A stretch of 33,629 nucleotides of DNA from Hyphomicrobiaceae bacterium (GCA_947472885.1 CANJBX010000041.1:1-33629), one strand, 5' to 3'. Shown: positions 18,187 to 27,931, counted from the first letter of the stretch. Made by a program: numbers and translations. Notes: a model not told the origin generated them from the letters alone.

Positions 18187-18690
18187 TCAGGTTGCAGCTT
18201 TGGCTGCGAGTTGCTTGTGCATGGTGGTGTTGGCGAGCCAGACGCCTTCACGCAGCACCGTGTTGCGCTGCTGGGCGACATAGCCGCGATGGGCGAAGAA
18301 ACCTTCCGCCGTGTCGCTCGCCTCGACCTTGAGTTTGTCGGCGCCACGCGCCGCCGCCAATTTCTCGATGGCGTCGCACAGCATGGCGGCGACACCCTGT
18401 TCGGTTGCTGCCGGATGCACATAGAGAAGGTCGATCTTGTCGTTGCCTTCCAGGGCGACAAAGCCGATGGGTGCGCCGCCAAGCGTCGCTACCAGCGTGA
18501 GCCGTTCGGCAAGCCGCGCGGCGAAATCGGTTTCGTCATCGACGGTGGAAGCCCAGGCCTCCTGCTGTTCTTCGTTGTAGTCGTCTTCGGTGAGTTCCTC
18601 GACGCTGGCGCGCAGGATGACGGCCAGCATCGCAGCATCCGCCGGCAGGTACGGCCGCAGCGCGAGTTTCGGGTTGGCGACGCCGCTCAT
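18187..18690 (-). CDS. GNAT-family N-acetyltransferase
   Basis: This 167-residue protein has the GNAT fold: [20 protein letters not shown] at the N-terminus (motif C), then [30 protein letters not shown], the acetyl-CoA binding region (Q-x-G-V/I-A pattern). A late [17 protein letters not shown] segment follows. It most resembles the YafP-like group of small acetyltransferases. The substrate is unknown. Its ATG overlaps the end of cysS by four bases (18687-18690), suggesting coupled translation. The next gene is 10 bp away. Confidence 0.88.
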   Translation of the reverse strand: MSGVANPKLALRPYLPADAAMLAVILRASVEELTEDDYNEEQQEAWASTVDDETDFAARLAERLTLVATLGGAPIGFVALEGNDKIDLLYVHPAATEQGVAAMLCDAIEKLAAARGADKLKVEASDTAEGFFAHRGYVAQQRNTVLREGVWLANTTMHKQLAAKAAT

Positions 18691-20042
18691 CGCCCGATCT
18701 CCCAGGTCGTTCCTTCCTTGGAATCCTTGAGGACGACGCCAAGCGCTGCGAGTTCATCGCGGATGCGGTCGGATTCAGCGAAGTTTCGCGCCGCCTTGGC
18801 AGCGAGCCGTGCATCGATCTGTTTCAGGATTTCACTTTCGGAAATCTTGAGCGCGGGCGCGCGCGCGGCTTTCCATGCGTTGACGGCATCGGCGCGGAAC
18901 CCGAAGAATGCCAGCGTACCTGCAAGCGACTTGTGGCCAGCGCGATTGCGCAGCGCGTGCATTTCCGCGATTGCCTTCGGTGTGTTGAGATCGTCCGTGA
19001 GCGCCTCGACGACCGACGGCGCCGGGCGCGGATCGGCCTCGCCTGCCGCAGCGTCGAACCATGAGGTCAGCGCCTTCTCAGCCTCTTCCAGCCCCTTCAC
19101 CGTCCAGTTGATCGGCTGGCGATAATGGCTCGCCAGCATCGCAACGCGGATCACGTCGCCCGGCCAGTCGGCCAGCACTTCGCGGATCGTAAAGAAGTTG
19201 CCGAGCGACTTCGACATCTTCTCGCCTTCGACCTGCAGGAAGCCGTTGTGCATCCAGTAGTTTGCCATCCCGTGCGTGTGGAACGCCGAGCGCGACTGCG
19301 CGATTTCGTTTTCGTGATGCGGAAAGACGAGATCGATGCCACCGCCATGAATATCAAACGTTTCGCCGAGCAGCGCAGCCGACATCGCCGAGCATTCGAT
19401 GTGCCAGCCCGGACGGCCACGGCCCCATGGGCTTTCCCAGCCCGGCAGTTCCGGTGGCGACGGTTTCCACAACACGAAATCCTGAGGGTCGCGTTTGTAG
19501 GGCGCAACTTCGACGCGCGCACCGGCGACCATTTCGTCGAGTGGACGATTGGAAAGTTTGCCGTAGTCCGGCATCGAAGGCACATGAAACAGGACATGCC
19601 CTTCCGCCAAATAAGCATTGCCATTGGCGATCAGCTTGCCAATCAGCCGGACCATGTCGGTCGAAGCCGACGCATTGCTGATGTATTCTGTCGCGCGCGG
19701 CTCGACGCTCGGCGGCAGGCAGCCCAGCGCCGCCACATCTTCCTTGAAGTTATTGTAGGTCGTCTCGGTCAGTTCGCGAATGGAGATGCCGCGCTCGGCG
19801 GCACGCGCGTTGATCTTGTCGTCCACGTCCGTGATGTTGCGCACGTAGGTGACGTGGCTGTCGCCATGAAGGTGGCGCAGCAGGCGGAACAGCACGTCGA
19901 ATACGATCAGGGGCCGCGCGTTGCCGATGTGGGCGAAGTCGTAGACCGTAGGCCCGCACACATACATGCGCACACGCTTGTCATCGAGCGGCACGAAGTC
20001 CCGCTTGGCGCGCGTCAGGGTATCGTAAAGCTTTAACGTCAT
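18687..20042 (-). CDS. cysS: Cysteinyl-tRNA synthetase
   Basis: This 451-residue class I synthetase charges tRNA-Cys. The HIGH motif appears as [16 protein letters not shown] near residue 35. The KMSKS motif is [13 protein letters not shown] near residue 277. The zinc ligands expected for the family are present in [19 protein letters not shown] and [11 protein letters not shown]. Length and ends are full. It is the first gene of an operon with GNAT, a 37-aa peptide, cimA and a VOC gene. Confidence 0.97.
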   Translation of the reverse strand: MTLKLYDTLTRAKRDFVPLDDKRVRMYVCGPTVYDFAHIGNARPLIVFDVLFRLLRHLHGDSHVTYVRNITDVDDKINARAAERGISIRELTETTYNNFKEDVAALGCLPPSVEPRATEYISNASASTDMVRLIGKLIANGNAYLAEGHVLFHVPSMPDYGKLSNRPLDEMVAGARVEVAPYKRDPQDFVLWKPSPPELPGWESPWGRGRPGWHIECSAMSAALLGETFDIHGGGIDLVFPHHENEIAQSRSAFHTHGMANYWMHNGFLQVEGEKMSKSLGNFFTIREVLADWPGDVIRVAMLASHYRQPINWTVKGLEEAEKALTSWFDAAAGEADPRPAPSVVEALTDDLNTPKAIAEMHALRNRAGHKSLAGTLAFFGFRADAVNAWKAARAPALKISESEILKQIDARLAAKAARNFAESDRIRDELAALGVVLKDSKEGTTWEIGR

Positions 20043-20394
20043 GACAACTCCAGCCTGCGCTGGCTTGGCGTCCGATCGTCTCGATGTGAGAATAGACGGC
20101 CGCAGCCAGCGAAGGACGCTAGCGAATAATCTCGCGGCAAATGCCGGGGATTGCGAAAAGACCGTTCATGGGCCGGGACATTGGGCAAAACCGCCCTCGC
20201 CGTCAAGGGTTTAGGCGGCGAAAGCGCACCGCGGTTACTGGAGTATGCTGCCCGCCGCCGCCGGAAACCTCAGCAATAAGAGGAGGTAAGTGAACCCTCT
20301 CGGTTAACGGCACCTTAAAGGTTTCAGGCGCATTCTAGCGATCAGCATGCAGCTTCTGCGGCCATTCCGCTGCATCAACTAAGCGAGTCATCCG
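20043..20394. other. Gene-free 352-bp leader region with a possible mini-ORF and hairpin
   Basis: No full gene is seen. AGGAGG at 20281-20286 is followed by GTG at 20290 and a five-codon frame (Val-Asn-Pro-Leu-Gly) that stops at 20305-20307. The spacing of 3 bases is short, so this may be chance. ATGCAGC at 20347-20353 pairs with GCTGCAT at 20369-20375, just upstream of the secreted protein at 20395. The region must hold the promoters of cysS (minus) and that protein (plus). Confidence 0.4.
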
Positions 20395-20703
20395 ATGCGC
20401 GTTTCCATTGCGGCCATAGCGTCGATTGCCATGATGCTCGCGCTTGCCCCAGCGAGCGCCGAAAAGCGCCTTTTCATCATCACCAGCAATGCCGGCGGCT
20501 ACGGCGTCGACCGTTGCCTCGCCACCGGCGGCAAATGCGGCGACGCCATTGCGACGTCCTATTGCCAATCCAAGGAGTTCTCCAAGGCGCTGTCGTTCCG
20601 CAGGGTCGATCGCGACGACATCACCGGCGCGATCCCCGGTGAAAAAGAGAACTGCCCGCGCGGCGTGTGCGAGGAATACGTCGCCATCGAGTGCAGCCGC
20701 TAA
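20395..20703 (+). CDS. Small secreted six-cysteine protein of unknown function
   Basis: The 102-residue product begins with a Sec signal peptide (MRVSIAAIASIAMMLALAPASA), with cleavage likely after ALAPASA near residue 22. The mature part of about 80 residues contains six cysteines, in DRCLA, GGKCGD, SYCQ, ENCP, GVCEE and IECS. These probably form three disulfides in the periplasm. I do not recognise a named family. The conserved-looking Gly-Gly-Tyr-Gly and the disulfide pattern suggest a small structured exported protein. It is followed by a hairpin at 20735-20760. No neighbour explains its function. Confidence 0.75.
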   Translation: MRVSIAAIASIAMMLALAPASAEKRLFIITSNAGGYGVDRCLATGGKCGDAIATSYCQSKEFSKALSFRRVDRDDITGAIPGEKENCPRGVCEEYVAIECSR

Positions 20704-20734
20704 GGCTTCCACATCTCATTTTACTGAGGTTGCT

Positions 20735-20760
20735 CAGCCGCCCCTATTTCCGGGCGGCTG
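20735..20760 (+). terminator. Hairpin terminator after the secreted protein
   Basis: A 9-bp stem (20735-20743 with 20752-20760) has an 8-base loop and is followed by CTTTGCGTT. The T-run is short, but position and GC-rich stem fit an intrinsic terminator. Confidence 0.55.
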
Positions 20761-20834
20761 CTTTGCGTTGCCAACTGCCTTCATTGCCTCGACAGCCTGC
20801 CCACCCGGACGGTAATGTCCCGGCGCAACAATTT

Positions 20835-20884
20835 GCGCATGATCTGATCCGAAAACCGGAAGCCTACTTTTCGGGATCATGCGC
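20835..20884. repeat. REP-like palindromic repeat upstream of maiA
   Basis: GCGCATGATC at 20835-20844 is exactly inverted as GATCATGCGC at 20875-20884. Inner arms are CCGAAAA (20849-20855) and TTTTCGG (20868-20874). The left arm has an extra TGAT between the two blocks. The element resembles dispersed palindromes found in many Bradyrhizobium-group intergenic regions. It ends just before the maiA ribosome-binding site. Confidence 0.65.
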
Positions 20885-20896
20885 CTGGGAGGCAAC

Positions 20897-21532
20897 GTGC
20901 ATCTCTATAACTATTTCCGTTCGTCGGCGGCCTTTCGCCTCCGCATCGCGCTCAACCTCAAGGGCATGGACTACGGCTCGACGTCGATCCATCTGACCAA
21001 GGACGGCGGCAAGCAGTTCGAGGCCGGATTCCGCGCAGTCAATCCGCAGATGCGCGTTCCGGCCCTCAAGCTCGACGATGGCACGATCCTGCTGCAGTCG
21101 CTCGCCATCATCGAATACATCGACGAAGTCGCGCCGCAGCCTCCGTTGCTGCCGAAGGACCCGGTCGCACGCGCGCAGGTACGCGCCGTATCGCAGATCA
21201 TCGCCTGCGACATTCATCCGCTCAATAACACCTCGCCGCTCACCTACCTGCGCAAGCAGATGAAGCAGGACGAAGCTGCTGTGAACGCGTGGTATCAGCA
21301 CTGGGTCATCGCCGGCCTCGACGCTATCGAAGCCCTGCTGCCCGGCAGCACCTACGCCTTTGGAAATCAGGTGACACTCGCCGACGTCTGTCTCGTGCCA
21401 CAGCTCTACAATGCGCGGCGCTTCAAGGTCGATCTCGCCAAGTATCCGAAGATCGTCGCCGCCGACGCCGCCTGCCAGAAACTCCCGGCGTTCGAACAGG
21501 CGAAGCCTGAAAACCAGCCGGACGCCGAGTAA
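20897..21532 (+). CDS. maiA: Maleylacetoacetate isomerase (zeta-class GST)
   Basis: This 211-residue enzyme converts maleylacetoacetate to fumarylacetoacetate in tyrosine/homogentisate breakdown, using glutathione. The zeta-class signature SSAAFRLRIALNLKG is at residues about 9-23. The thiol-binding QSLAI segment follows, and the C-terminal helical domain (LADVCLVPQLYNARRF) is complete. The GTG at 20897 was chosen because GGGAGG lies 5 bp before it and the next residues match family N-termini (HLYNYFRSS). An in-frame ATG at 20879 falls inside the palindromic repeat and adds six residues. No homogentisate dioxygenase or fumarylacetoacetase gene is in the window. Confidence 0.9.
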   Translation: MHLYNYFRSSAAFRLRIALNLKGMDYGSTSIHLTKDGGKQFEAGFRAVNPQMRVPALKLDDGTILLQSLAIIEYIDEVAPQPPLLPKDPVARAQVRAVSQIIACDIHPLNNTSPLTYLRKQMKQDEAAVNAWYQHWVIAGLDAIEALLPGSTYAFGNQVTLADVCLVPQLYNARRFKVDLAKYPKIVAADAACQKLPAFEQAKPENQPDAE

Positions 21533-21601
21533 ATTTCATCACGCACCTTCGTCACTCCATCGCGTCGTTTCTTCACATCGCAGCAAGGTGACAGACCTCC
21601 C

Positions 21602-22534
21602 GTGACATCAGCCAATCTCGTTCGAGCAGTGCTGTGGATGATCGGCACGTTGTTGTCGTTCTCGGCGATGGCGCTGTCGGTGCGCGCGCTCGCCGGCGCG
21701 TTCAAGATTTTTGAAATCCTGACCATCCGCACCGCCATCGGCATGATCATCCTTATTGCCATTGCGCTGGTGAAGCCCAGCTTGTGGCGGGAGATAACGC
21801 TTACGCGGTTCCGAATGCACATCCTGCGCAACGGCATCCATTTCAATTCGCAGTATCTGTGGGCGTGGAGCCTGACGCTGCTGCCGCTCGCCACCGTGTT
21901 CGCGCTTGAATTCACGATGCCTGCATGGACCGTGCCGCTAGCATTCCTGTTCCTCGGCGAAAAAATGACTCGCGCACGCATCGGCGCGGTGATCTGCGGT
22001 TTCATCGGCGTGCTGGTCATCCTGCGACCGGGCGTGAGCGTATTCAATCCGGCGACTCTGATGGTGCTGGTGGCGGCCTTCGGCTACGCGACCACCAACA
22101 TCGTCACCAAGAAACTGACCACCACCGAAACCGCCTTTGCCATCGTATTCTGGATGAACCTGATCCAACTGCCGCTCGGCTACATCGGCAGCGACCCGCT
22201 GTTTTTCCAAAAAATCACCGCCGGCAGCATCGTCCCCATGCTCGGCATCGGCATCGCCGGTCTGAGTGCCCACTATTGCCTTACCCGCGCCCTCCAGGTC
22301 GCCGATGCTACCGTGGTAATACCGCTCGATTTCATGCGGTTACCGCTCATTGCAATCGTCGGATGGACCTTCTATGGCGAGCAGCTTGATGTGTTCGTAT
22401 TCGCCGGGGCCGCCATTATTATCGCTGGCGTCCTGTGGGGACTGAACACCGAGGCTAGAAAAGCCGGTTCCCGGACGGGGACGCCACAAAGCGACTCTAG
22501 TAATCTGGTAAAGCCGCCATCCAGGCACGGATAG
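21602..22534 (+). CDS. EamA/DMT-family membrane transporter
   Basis: This 310-residue inner-membrane protein has the drug/metabolite transporter layout: two EamA domains of about five hydrophobic helices each. The first ends in FLFLGEKMTRARIGAVICGFIGVLVI, the second contains VVIPLDFMRLPLIAIVGWTFYGEQLD. These are the usual glycine- and charged-loop patterns. It starts at GTG 21602 (MTSANLVRAVLW); AAGGTG lies about 10 bp upstream. The substrate is unknown, and the class is too broad to infer one. It stands 69 bp downstream of maiA and could be co-transcribed. Confidence 0.85.
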   Translation: MTSANLVRAVLWMIGTLLSFSAMALSVRALAGAFKIFEILTIRTAIGMIILIAIALVKPSLWREITLTRFRMHILRNGIHFNSQYLWAWSLTLLPLATVFALEFTMPAWTVPLAFLFLGEKMTRARIGAVICGFIGVLVILRPGVSVFNPATLMVLVAAFGYATTNIVTKKLTTTETAFAIVFWMNLIQLPLGYIGSDPLFFQKITAGSIVPMLGIGIAGLSAHYCLTRALQVADATVVIPLDFMRLPLIAIVGWTFYGEQLDVFVFAGAAIIIAGVLWGLNTEARKAGSRTGTPQSDSSNLVKPPSRHG

Positions 22535-22545
22535 GCAACGCAGCA

Positions 22546-23724
22546 ATGGAACGGGCCGACCTGACGATGCAGCGACTATTCCGGCGGCCTTCACTTCGGA
22601 CCATTCTGGCGACCGGCCTGATCGTGGCTGGCGTCGCCCTTTGCGCGCCAGTATCCGCCCAGATTTTCGGCGCGCCGACGCCGCCCGCCCCCATCGGCCA
22701 ACCACAGCAAGCACTACCGCCGCAGGCGTATCCGAGCGGCCAGCCGCCCGTCAGCCAAAACGCGAACTCGGTTTGCGCGAGGCTTGAGAACCAGTTGGGC
22801 GCCATCGACCGCGGCGTCGGCGACCCGGCGCGTGCCGCGCAGATCAAGCGGACTGACGAAGCCGTGAACCGCCAGCAGGCGGACCTCGACCGCATGGTGG
22901 CGCAATCGCGCCGGCTCGGCTGCCAATCGAACGGGTTTTTCTCGATCTTCTCGAACCAGCCGCCACAATGTAACGGCCTCAACAACCAGATCGAACAGGC
23001 GCGCCAGAATCTTGACCGCGCCATGAACGATGCCCAGCGTTCACAATCCGGCGGCACCGGCGAGCAGGAAAGCCAGCGCCAAAGCGTGCTGATCGCGCTT
23101 TCGCAAAACAATTGCGGCCCGCAGTATCGCGCTGCGGCGCAGCCCCGCGGATTGTTCGACAACCTGTTCGGCGGAAACTCGAACTACGGCGGCATCGATG
23201 TCTCGCAGGGCGGCACGTTCCGCACGCTGTGCGTCCGCACCTGCGATGGCTACTACTATCCGATCTCGTTCGCGACCACGTCGGCGCGCTTCATCGATGA
23301 CGAAGCAGCCTGCAAGGCGACATGCCCGGCTTCCGATGTCGCGCTCTACTCCCACCGCACCAACGAAGACGAGCGCTCGGCCATGTCGATCAGCGGACGG
23401 CCTTATACCGATCTTCCGAATGCATTTCGCTATCGCCAGCAGTTCGACGCCGCCTGCAGCTGCCGCAAAGTCGGACAGAGCTGGGCCGATGCGATGGGGC
23501 AGACCCGCGACGGCACCGTCGAACGCGGCGATATTGTCGTAACCGATGAAAAGTCGAAGGCGCTGGCGCAGCCGCCGCGTCCGGCTCCGGCCCGCAACAG
23601 CCAGCAAGGCGCAGCCGCGCCGAAGGCGCCCGCCGCTGCGGAAGCTCCGGCAGCCAGTGCAGCGCCGACAACCGGCAGCGCCATCCGCTCGGTCGGACCG
23701 GCGTCCAGCTATCCGACGCGATAG
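22546..23724 (+). CDS. DUF2865-type exported protein
   Basis: This 392-residue protein starts with a hydrophobic signal (residues about 20-38, ending CAPVSAQ). A Pro/Gln-rich linker follows, then a Gln/Arg-rich helical part (residues 70-190) with Cys pairs. A conserved Cys-rich block, FRTLCVRTCDGYYYPISFAT…CKATCP…DAACSC, lies at about residues 224-310. This matches my recall of DUF2865, a group found in Bradyrhizobium relatives. The last 60 residues are Ala/Pro-rich. It is likely periplasmic or anchored in the envelope; no function is known to me. A start at 22567 is also possible. Confidence 0.82.
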   Translation: MERADLTMQRLFRRPSLRTILATGLIVAGVALCAPVSAQIFGAPTPPAPIGQPQQALPPQAYPSGQPPVSQNANSVCARLENQLGAIDRGVGDPARAAQIKRTDEAVNRQQADLDRMVAQSRRLGCQSNGFFSIFSNQPPQCNGLNNQIEQARQNLDRAMNDAQRSQSGGTGEQESQRQSVLIALSQNNCGPQYRAAAQPRGLFDNLFGGNSNYGGIDVSQGGTFRTLCVRTCDGYYYPISFATTSARFIDDEAACKATCPASDVALYSHRTNEDERSAMSISGRPYTDLPNAFRYRQQFDAACSCRKVGQSWADAMGQTRDGTVERGDIVVTDEKSKALAQPPRPAPARNSQQGAAAPKAPAAAEAPAASAAPTTGSAIRSVGPASSYPTR

Positions 23725-23730
23725 AAATTC

Positions 23731-25473
23731 TCAATAATCGAACGACTCTGCCTTCGCGACAGAACCCTGCGCAATCGACACATCGGGCTCCGGCAACGGC
23801 GTGCCGGGATCGCGGAATTTATTGACGATGGGATAGCGGCGGTCACGGCCAAAGCTGCGCAGCGTCACCTTCACCCCCGGCGCGGCCTGGCGGCGTTTGT
23901 ATTCGGCGAGGTTGAGCATGCGGTCCACGCGTATCACCGTGTCGCGGTCGAAGCCTTCCGCGACGATGGCGGCAATCGGCATCTCGCGCTCGACCAGCCG
24001 CTCCAGCACCGCGTCCAGAAGATCATACGGCGGCAGCGAGTCCTGATCCTTCTGGTTCTCGCGCAATTCCGCCGTCGGCGCCTTGGTGATGATGTTGTCG
24101 GCAATCACGACGCCATCGGGACCCAGCGCGCCGGCAGGCTTCCATTGGTTGCGCAGCCGCGACAAGCGGAACACTTCGGTCTTGTAGAGATCCTTGATCG
24201 GGTTGAACCCGCCGTTCATGTCGCCGTAGAGCGTCGCATAACCAACCGACATTTCCGACTTGTTGCCGGTCGTGACGACCATCGCGCCGGACTTGTTGGA
24301 GATCGCCATCAGGATGACGCCACGGGCGCGCGCCTGAAGGTTCTCTTCGGTGACGTCGCGCTTCATGCCTTTGAAAAGCGGTTCGACCGCGGCCTCCAGT
24401 CCTTCGACAGCGCTCGCGATTGGCACCACGTCGTACTGAATACCGAGCGATTTCGCGACGAATTCGGCGTCGCTGTGCGACTCCTGCGAGGTGTAGCGAT
24501 ACGGCAGCATCACGGCGCGCACACGCTTCGCACCCAGCGCATCGACGGCGAGCGCCGCGCAGATCGCCGAGTCGATGCCACCGGAAAGGCCCAGCACGAC
24601 CCCGGGAAATCCGTTCTTCTCGACGTAGTCACGCAATCCCATCATGCAGGCGGAATAGTCGGCCTCATCGCCTTCGGTGACTTTCGCGATCTGGCCTTCA
24701 CAACGCCAGCCATCGGTGCCGCGCGTCCATTGCGTGGTGACGACCTCCTCGCGGAATGTTCCGAGTTGTGCGGCGAGCGAACCATCAGATTGCAGCGCGA
24801 AGGAACCGCCCTCGAAAACGAGTTCGTCCTGCCCGCCAACTTGATTGACATAAAGGAGCGGCAACCCGGTTTCCGTGACGCGTGCGACAGCGACATTGAA
24901 ACGCTCATCGACAACGCCACGGCGATAGGGTGAACCATTCGGCACCAGCAGGATTTCACCGCCGGTTTCGTAAATGCATTCGACCGGCTCAGGGCCCCAG
25001 ATGTCTTCGCAGATCGGCAGGCCGATACGCACGCCGCGAAAGCTCACCGGGCCCGGCATCGGGCCTGGCGTGAACACGCGCTTTTCGTCGAACACGCCAT
25101 AGTTCGGCAGATCGACCTTGAAGCGCAGCGCCGCGATGCGCCCGCCTTCGAGCAGTGCTACCGCGTTATAGAGCTTGCCATCATCGACCCACGGCGTACC
25201 GATCACCAGCGCCGGGCCGCCCACGCTCTCGCGCGCAAGCGCCTCGACGGCAGCGCGGCAAGCGGCCTGAAACGCCGGCTTGAGGACAAGGTCCTCCGGC
25301 GGATAACCGGAAATGAACAGCTCGGGATAGACAACCATATCCGCGCCGTCGGCTTTGGCCTTGTCGCGCGCGCGCCGCGCCTTTTCCGTATTGCCGGCGA
25401 CATCGCCGACAATCGGATTGAGTTGCGCCATCGCGATGGCCAGGCGGTCGGCGGGCTTGGTGTCCGTGTTCAT
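23731..25473 (-). CDS. nadE: Glutamine-dependent NAD+ synthetase
   Basis: This 580-residue two-domain enzyme makes NAD+ from deamido-NAD+, ATP and glutamine. The N-terminal nitrilase-type glutaminase domain has the Glu-Lys-Cys triad at Glu51 (YPELF), Lys119 (RFKVDLPNYG) and Cys155 (LPICEDIWGP). The C-terminal synthetase domain begins near residue 270 with GLSGGIDSAICAAL, the ATP-pyrophosphatase P-loop. It is complete at both ends. It converges with the DUF2865 gene, with only 6 bp between stops. Confidence 0.96.
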   Translation of the reverse strand: MNTDTKPADRLAIAMAQLNPIVGDVAGNTEKARRARDKAKADGADMVVYPELFISGYPPEDLVLKPAFQAACRAAVEALARESVGGPALVIGTPWVDDGKLYNAVALLEGGRIAALRFKVDLPNYGVFDEKRVFTPGPMPGPVSFRGVRIGLPICEDIWGPEPVECIYETGGEILLVPNGSPYRRGVVDERFNVAVARVTETGLPLLYVNQVGGQDELVFEGGSFALQSDGSLAAQLGTFREEVVTTQWTRGTDGWRCEGQIAKVTEGDEADYSACMMGLRDYVEKNGFPGVVLGLSGGIDSAICAALAVDALGAKRVRAVMLPYRYTSQESHSDAEFVAKSLGIQYDVVPIASAVEGLEAAVEPLFKGMKRDVTEENLQARARGVILMAISNKSGAMVVTTGNKSEMSVGYATLYGDMNGGFNPIKDLYKTEVFRLSRLRNQWKPAGALGPDGVVIADNIITKAPTAELRENQKDQDSLPPYDLLDAVLERLVEREMPIAAIVAEGFDRDTVIRVDRMLNLAEYKRRQAAPGVKVTLRSFGRDRRYPIVNKFRDPGTPLPEPDVSIAQGSVAKAESFDY

Positions 25474-25527
25474 GGGGAAGGTTTAGCGTCCAGGGCGGCG
25501 CACGGCAATCACGCGCCGCCGGGACAG

Positions 25528-26313
25528 TTAGTGGAAAACGTAAGCATCCATCGAGAGAACGCCGTTGGCATAGCTCGAATGCAGGAGTTCGCCCTTGGCG
25601 CCCTCGCCCGCCGCCCCCACCGCCACATGCAGCGGCAGGAAGTGTTCCTCGGTCGGATGGTTGCGCGCGGCGTGCGGCGCCAGCTTGCGGTAATCGATCA
25701 ACTGCTGGGTGTCGCCTTCCTGCACCCTGACACGCACCCATTCGTCGAATTGGAGCACCCAATCCGGCGCTTCGTCGGGCTTCATGTGACGATGGTTGTA
25801 GAACTCGCGCAGGTTATGCGTCGCCGAGCCCGACCCGATGACCATGATGTTTTGCTCTTTCAGCGACTCCAGCGCGCGACCGAGCGCGACGTGGTGTGCC
25901 GTGCCGAGGTGCGGCTGGATCGCAATCTGCACCACCGGAATGTCGGCATCGGGGAACATCAAGGACAATGGCACCCATGTGCCGTGGTCGAAACCGCGGC
26001 TGGAAATCACGCCAGTCTGCAATCCGCTGTCGTGGATCAGATGCGCGACCTTCATCGCGACTTCCGGCTGGCCGGGCGCTGGATAGACAATCTTGAACAG
26101 CGCATCGGGAAAGCCGCCGAAGTCGTAGATCATGTCCGGCTGCGCGTCGGTAACGACGGCGGGGATTTCGGTCTCGAAATGCGCCGACGCAATCACGATG
26201 GCATCGGGCTTCGGCAGCGTCTTGCCATACGCCATCAGGAAATCGCGCGCCGGCGAAGGCTCGATCGCCAGCATCGGCGACCCATGGGAAATGAACAGCG
26301 TGGGTGCGCGCAT
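25528..26313 (-). CDS. Class III extradiol ring-cleavage dioxygenase (DODA/LigB-type)
   Basis: This 261-residue protein matches the LigB/DODA superfamily (YgiD-like). FISHGSP near His10 and IASAHFET near His45 supply two metal ligands. GFDHGTWVPLSLMFP supplies further active-site residues. Members cleave catechol-type rings or 4,5-DOPA. The substrate is unknown. A role in aromatic breakdown is possible, but maiA and this gene are far apart and no pathway cluster is seen. It sits between nadE and the DAHP synthase on the same strand, with small gaps. Confidence 0.88.
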   Translation of the reverse strand: MRAPTLFISHGSPMLAIEPSPARDFLMAYGKTLPKPDAIVIASAHFETEIPAVVTDAQPDMIYDFGGFPDALFKIVYPAPGQPEVAMKVAHLIHDSGLQTGVISSRGFDHGTWVPLSLMFPDADIPVVQIAIQPHLGTAHHVALGRALESLKEQNIMVIGSGSATHNLREFYNHRHMKPDEAPDWVLQFDEWVRVRVQEGDTQQLIDYRKLAPHAARNHPTEEHFLPLHVAVGAAGEGAKGELLHSSYANGVLSMDAYVFH

Positions 26314-26378
26314 GTGAAAGTCTCCTGGACCGGGCGGTCCGTCGTGGACCGCCCTTACCTAGGTATTCCGGCTCGATA

Positions 26379-27770
26379 TTAAAGCCCCGACACAGCTGCC
26401 AATGGCTTGGCCTTGGGCGCGCGCTTTTCCCGCAACAAGTCCGTAATCAGGAAAGCAAGCTCGATGGACTGATCGGCATTGAGACGCGGATCGCAGGCCG
26501 TGTGGTAGCGGTCGTTGAGATCCTCGTCGCTGACGGCACGCGCACCGCCGGTGCATTCGGTGACATCCTTGCCGGTCATTTCGAGATGCACGCCGCCGGG
26601 ATAGGTCCCCTCCGCCGCGTGAACCTCGAAGAAGCTCTTCACTTCCTGCACGATACGGTCGAACGGCCGGGTCTTGTAACCCGACGCCGAGGTGATCGTG
26701 TTGCCGTGCATCGGATCGCACGACCACACCACCGTGCGGCCTTCGCGCTCGACGGCGCGAATGAGCGCAGGCAGGTGGTCGCCAACCTTGTCGGCGCCGA
26801 AACGGGCAATCAACGTCAACCGGCCGGCCTCGTTGTCCGGATTGAGGATGTCGATCAGGCGCAGCATGTCGTCGGGCTTGAGCGACGGGCCGCACTTGAG
26901 GCCCAACGGATTCTTGATGCCACGGCAGTATTCGATGTGCGCGTGATCGAACTGGCGCGTGCGGTCGCCGATCCAGACCATGTGGCCCGACGTGTCGTAC
27001 CAGTTGCCGGGCTGCGTCGAATCCTCGCGGGTCATCGCCTGCTCGTAGCCGAGCAGCAATGCCTCGTGGCTGGTATAGAATTCCGTCGAACGCAGTTCGG
27101 GATGGCTCTCCAGATCGAGGCCGCAGGCCTGCATGAAGCCGAGCGCCTGCGAGATGCGGTCGGCGAGTTCGGCGTAGCGACGCTGCTGCGGCGAATCCTT
27201 CACGAAGCCAAGCATCCAGTCGTGGACGCTCTTGAGGTTGGCGTAACCGCCGGTCGCGAAGGCGCGCAGCAGGTTGAGCGTCGCCGCCGACTGGCGGTAC
27301 GCCTCAAGCTGGCGGCGCGGATCGGGAATGCGCGCTTCCGGCGTGAATGCCGTGTCGTTGATGATGTCGCCGCGATAGCTCGGCAGCTCGATGCCGTCCT
27401 TCTTTTCCATCGGCGACGAGCGCGGCTTGGCGAACTGGCCGGCGATACGGCCGACCTTCACCACCGGCGATGCCGCGGCGAACGTCATCACCACCGCCAT
27501 CTGCAGGAAGACGCGGAAGAAGTCGCGGATGTTGTTGGCGCCGTGTTCGGCGAAGCTCTCGGAACAATCGCCGCCCTGCAGCAGGAACGCTTCGCCCGCG
27601 GCGACGCGGCCGAGATGCGCCTTCAGCGCGCGTGCCTCACCTGCAAAAACCAGCGGCGGAAACGTCGCGAGCTGCTTCTCGACATCGGCAAGCAGGCGGG
27701 CATCCGGGTAATCCGGAACCTGCAGCACGGGTTTCTTGCGCCAGCTATCTGGCGACCAACGCTCGGCCAT
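26379..27770 (-). CDS. Class II 3-deoxy-7-phosphoheptulonate (DAHP) synthase
   Basis: This enzyme of about 463 residues condenses phosphoenolpyruvate and erythrose 4-phosphate, the first step of the shikimate pathway. It is the plant-like class II type, with [14 protein letters not shown] near the N-terminus, [10 protein letters not shown] (metal and substrate binding), a long [15 protein letters not shown] loop, and MHGNTI plus [15 protein letters not shown] motifs near the end. [10 protein letters not shown] at 27770, behind GGGAGTTGGAG, matches family length. An in-frame ATG at 27863 would add 31 unrelated residues. Confidence 0.94.
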   Translation of the reverse strand: MAERWSPDSWRKKPVLQVPDYPDARLLADVEKQLATFPPLVFAGEARALKAHLGRVAAGEAFLLQGGDCSESFAEHGANNIRDFFRVFLQMAVVMTFAAASPVVKVGRIAGQFAKPRSSPMEKKDGIELPSYRGDIINDTAFTPEARIPDPRRQLEAYRQSAATLNLLRAFATGGYANLKSVHDWMLGFVKDSPQQRRYAELADRISQALGFMQACGLDLESHPELRSTEFYTSHEALLLGYEQAMTREDSTQPGNWYDTSGHMVWIGDRTRQFDHAHIEYCRGIKNPLGLKCGPSLKPDDMLRLIDILNPDNEAGRLTLIARFGADKVGDHLPALIRAVEREGRTVVWSCDPMHGNTITSASGYKTRPFDRIVQEVKSFFEVHAAEGTYPGGVHLEMTGKDVTECTGGARAVSDEDLNDRYHTACDPRLNADQSIELAFLITDLLREKRAPKAKPLAAVSGL

Positions 27771-27931
27771 CACTCCAACTCCCAACAGCGGCAGTCCCGG
27801 TCCACACATAGGAACGGGCGGCACAGCCGCCAAATTCTTTCGTAGCTGGCGCAGCTTATACACGATAGGTGCCGCCAGAGGCCAGATCGGCGGAGGGGCC
27901 TGAATTTAGGGCTTTTTGGGTGCGGAGCGCG

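Noticed and set aside
26304-27845. A 513-codon plus-strand frame opposite the DAHP synthase
   Set aside because: Antisense to a class II DAHP synthase with complete motifs.
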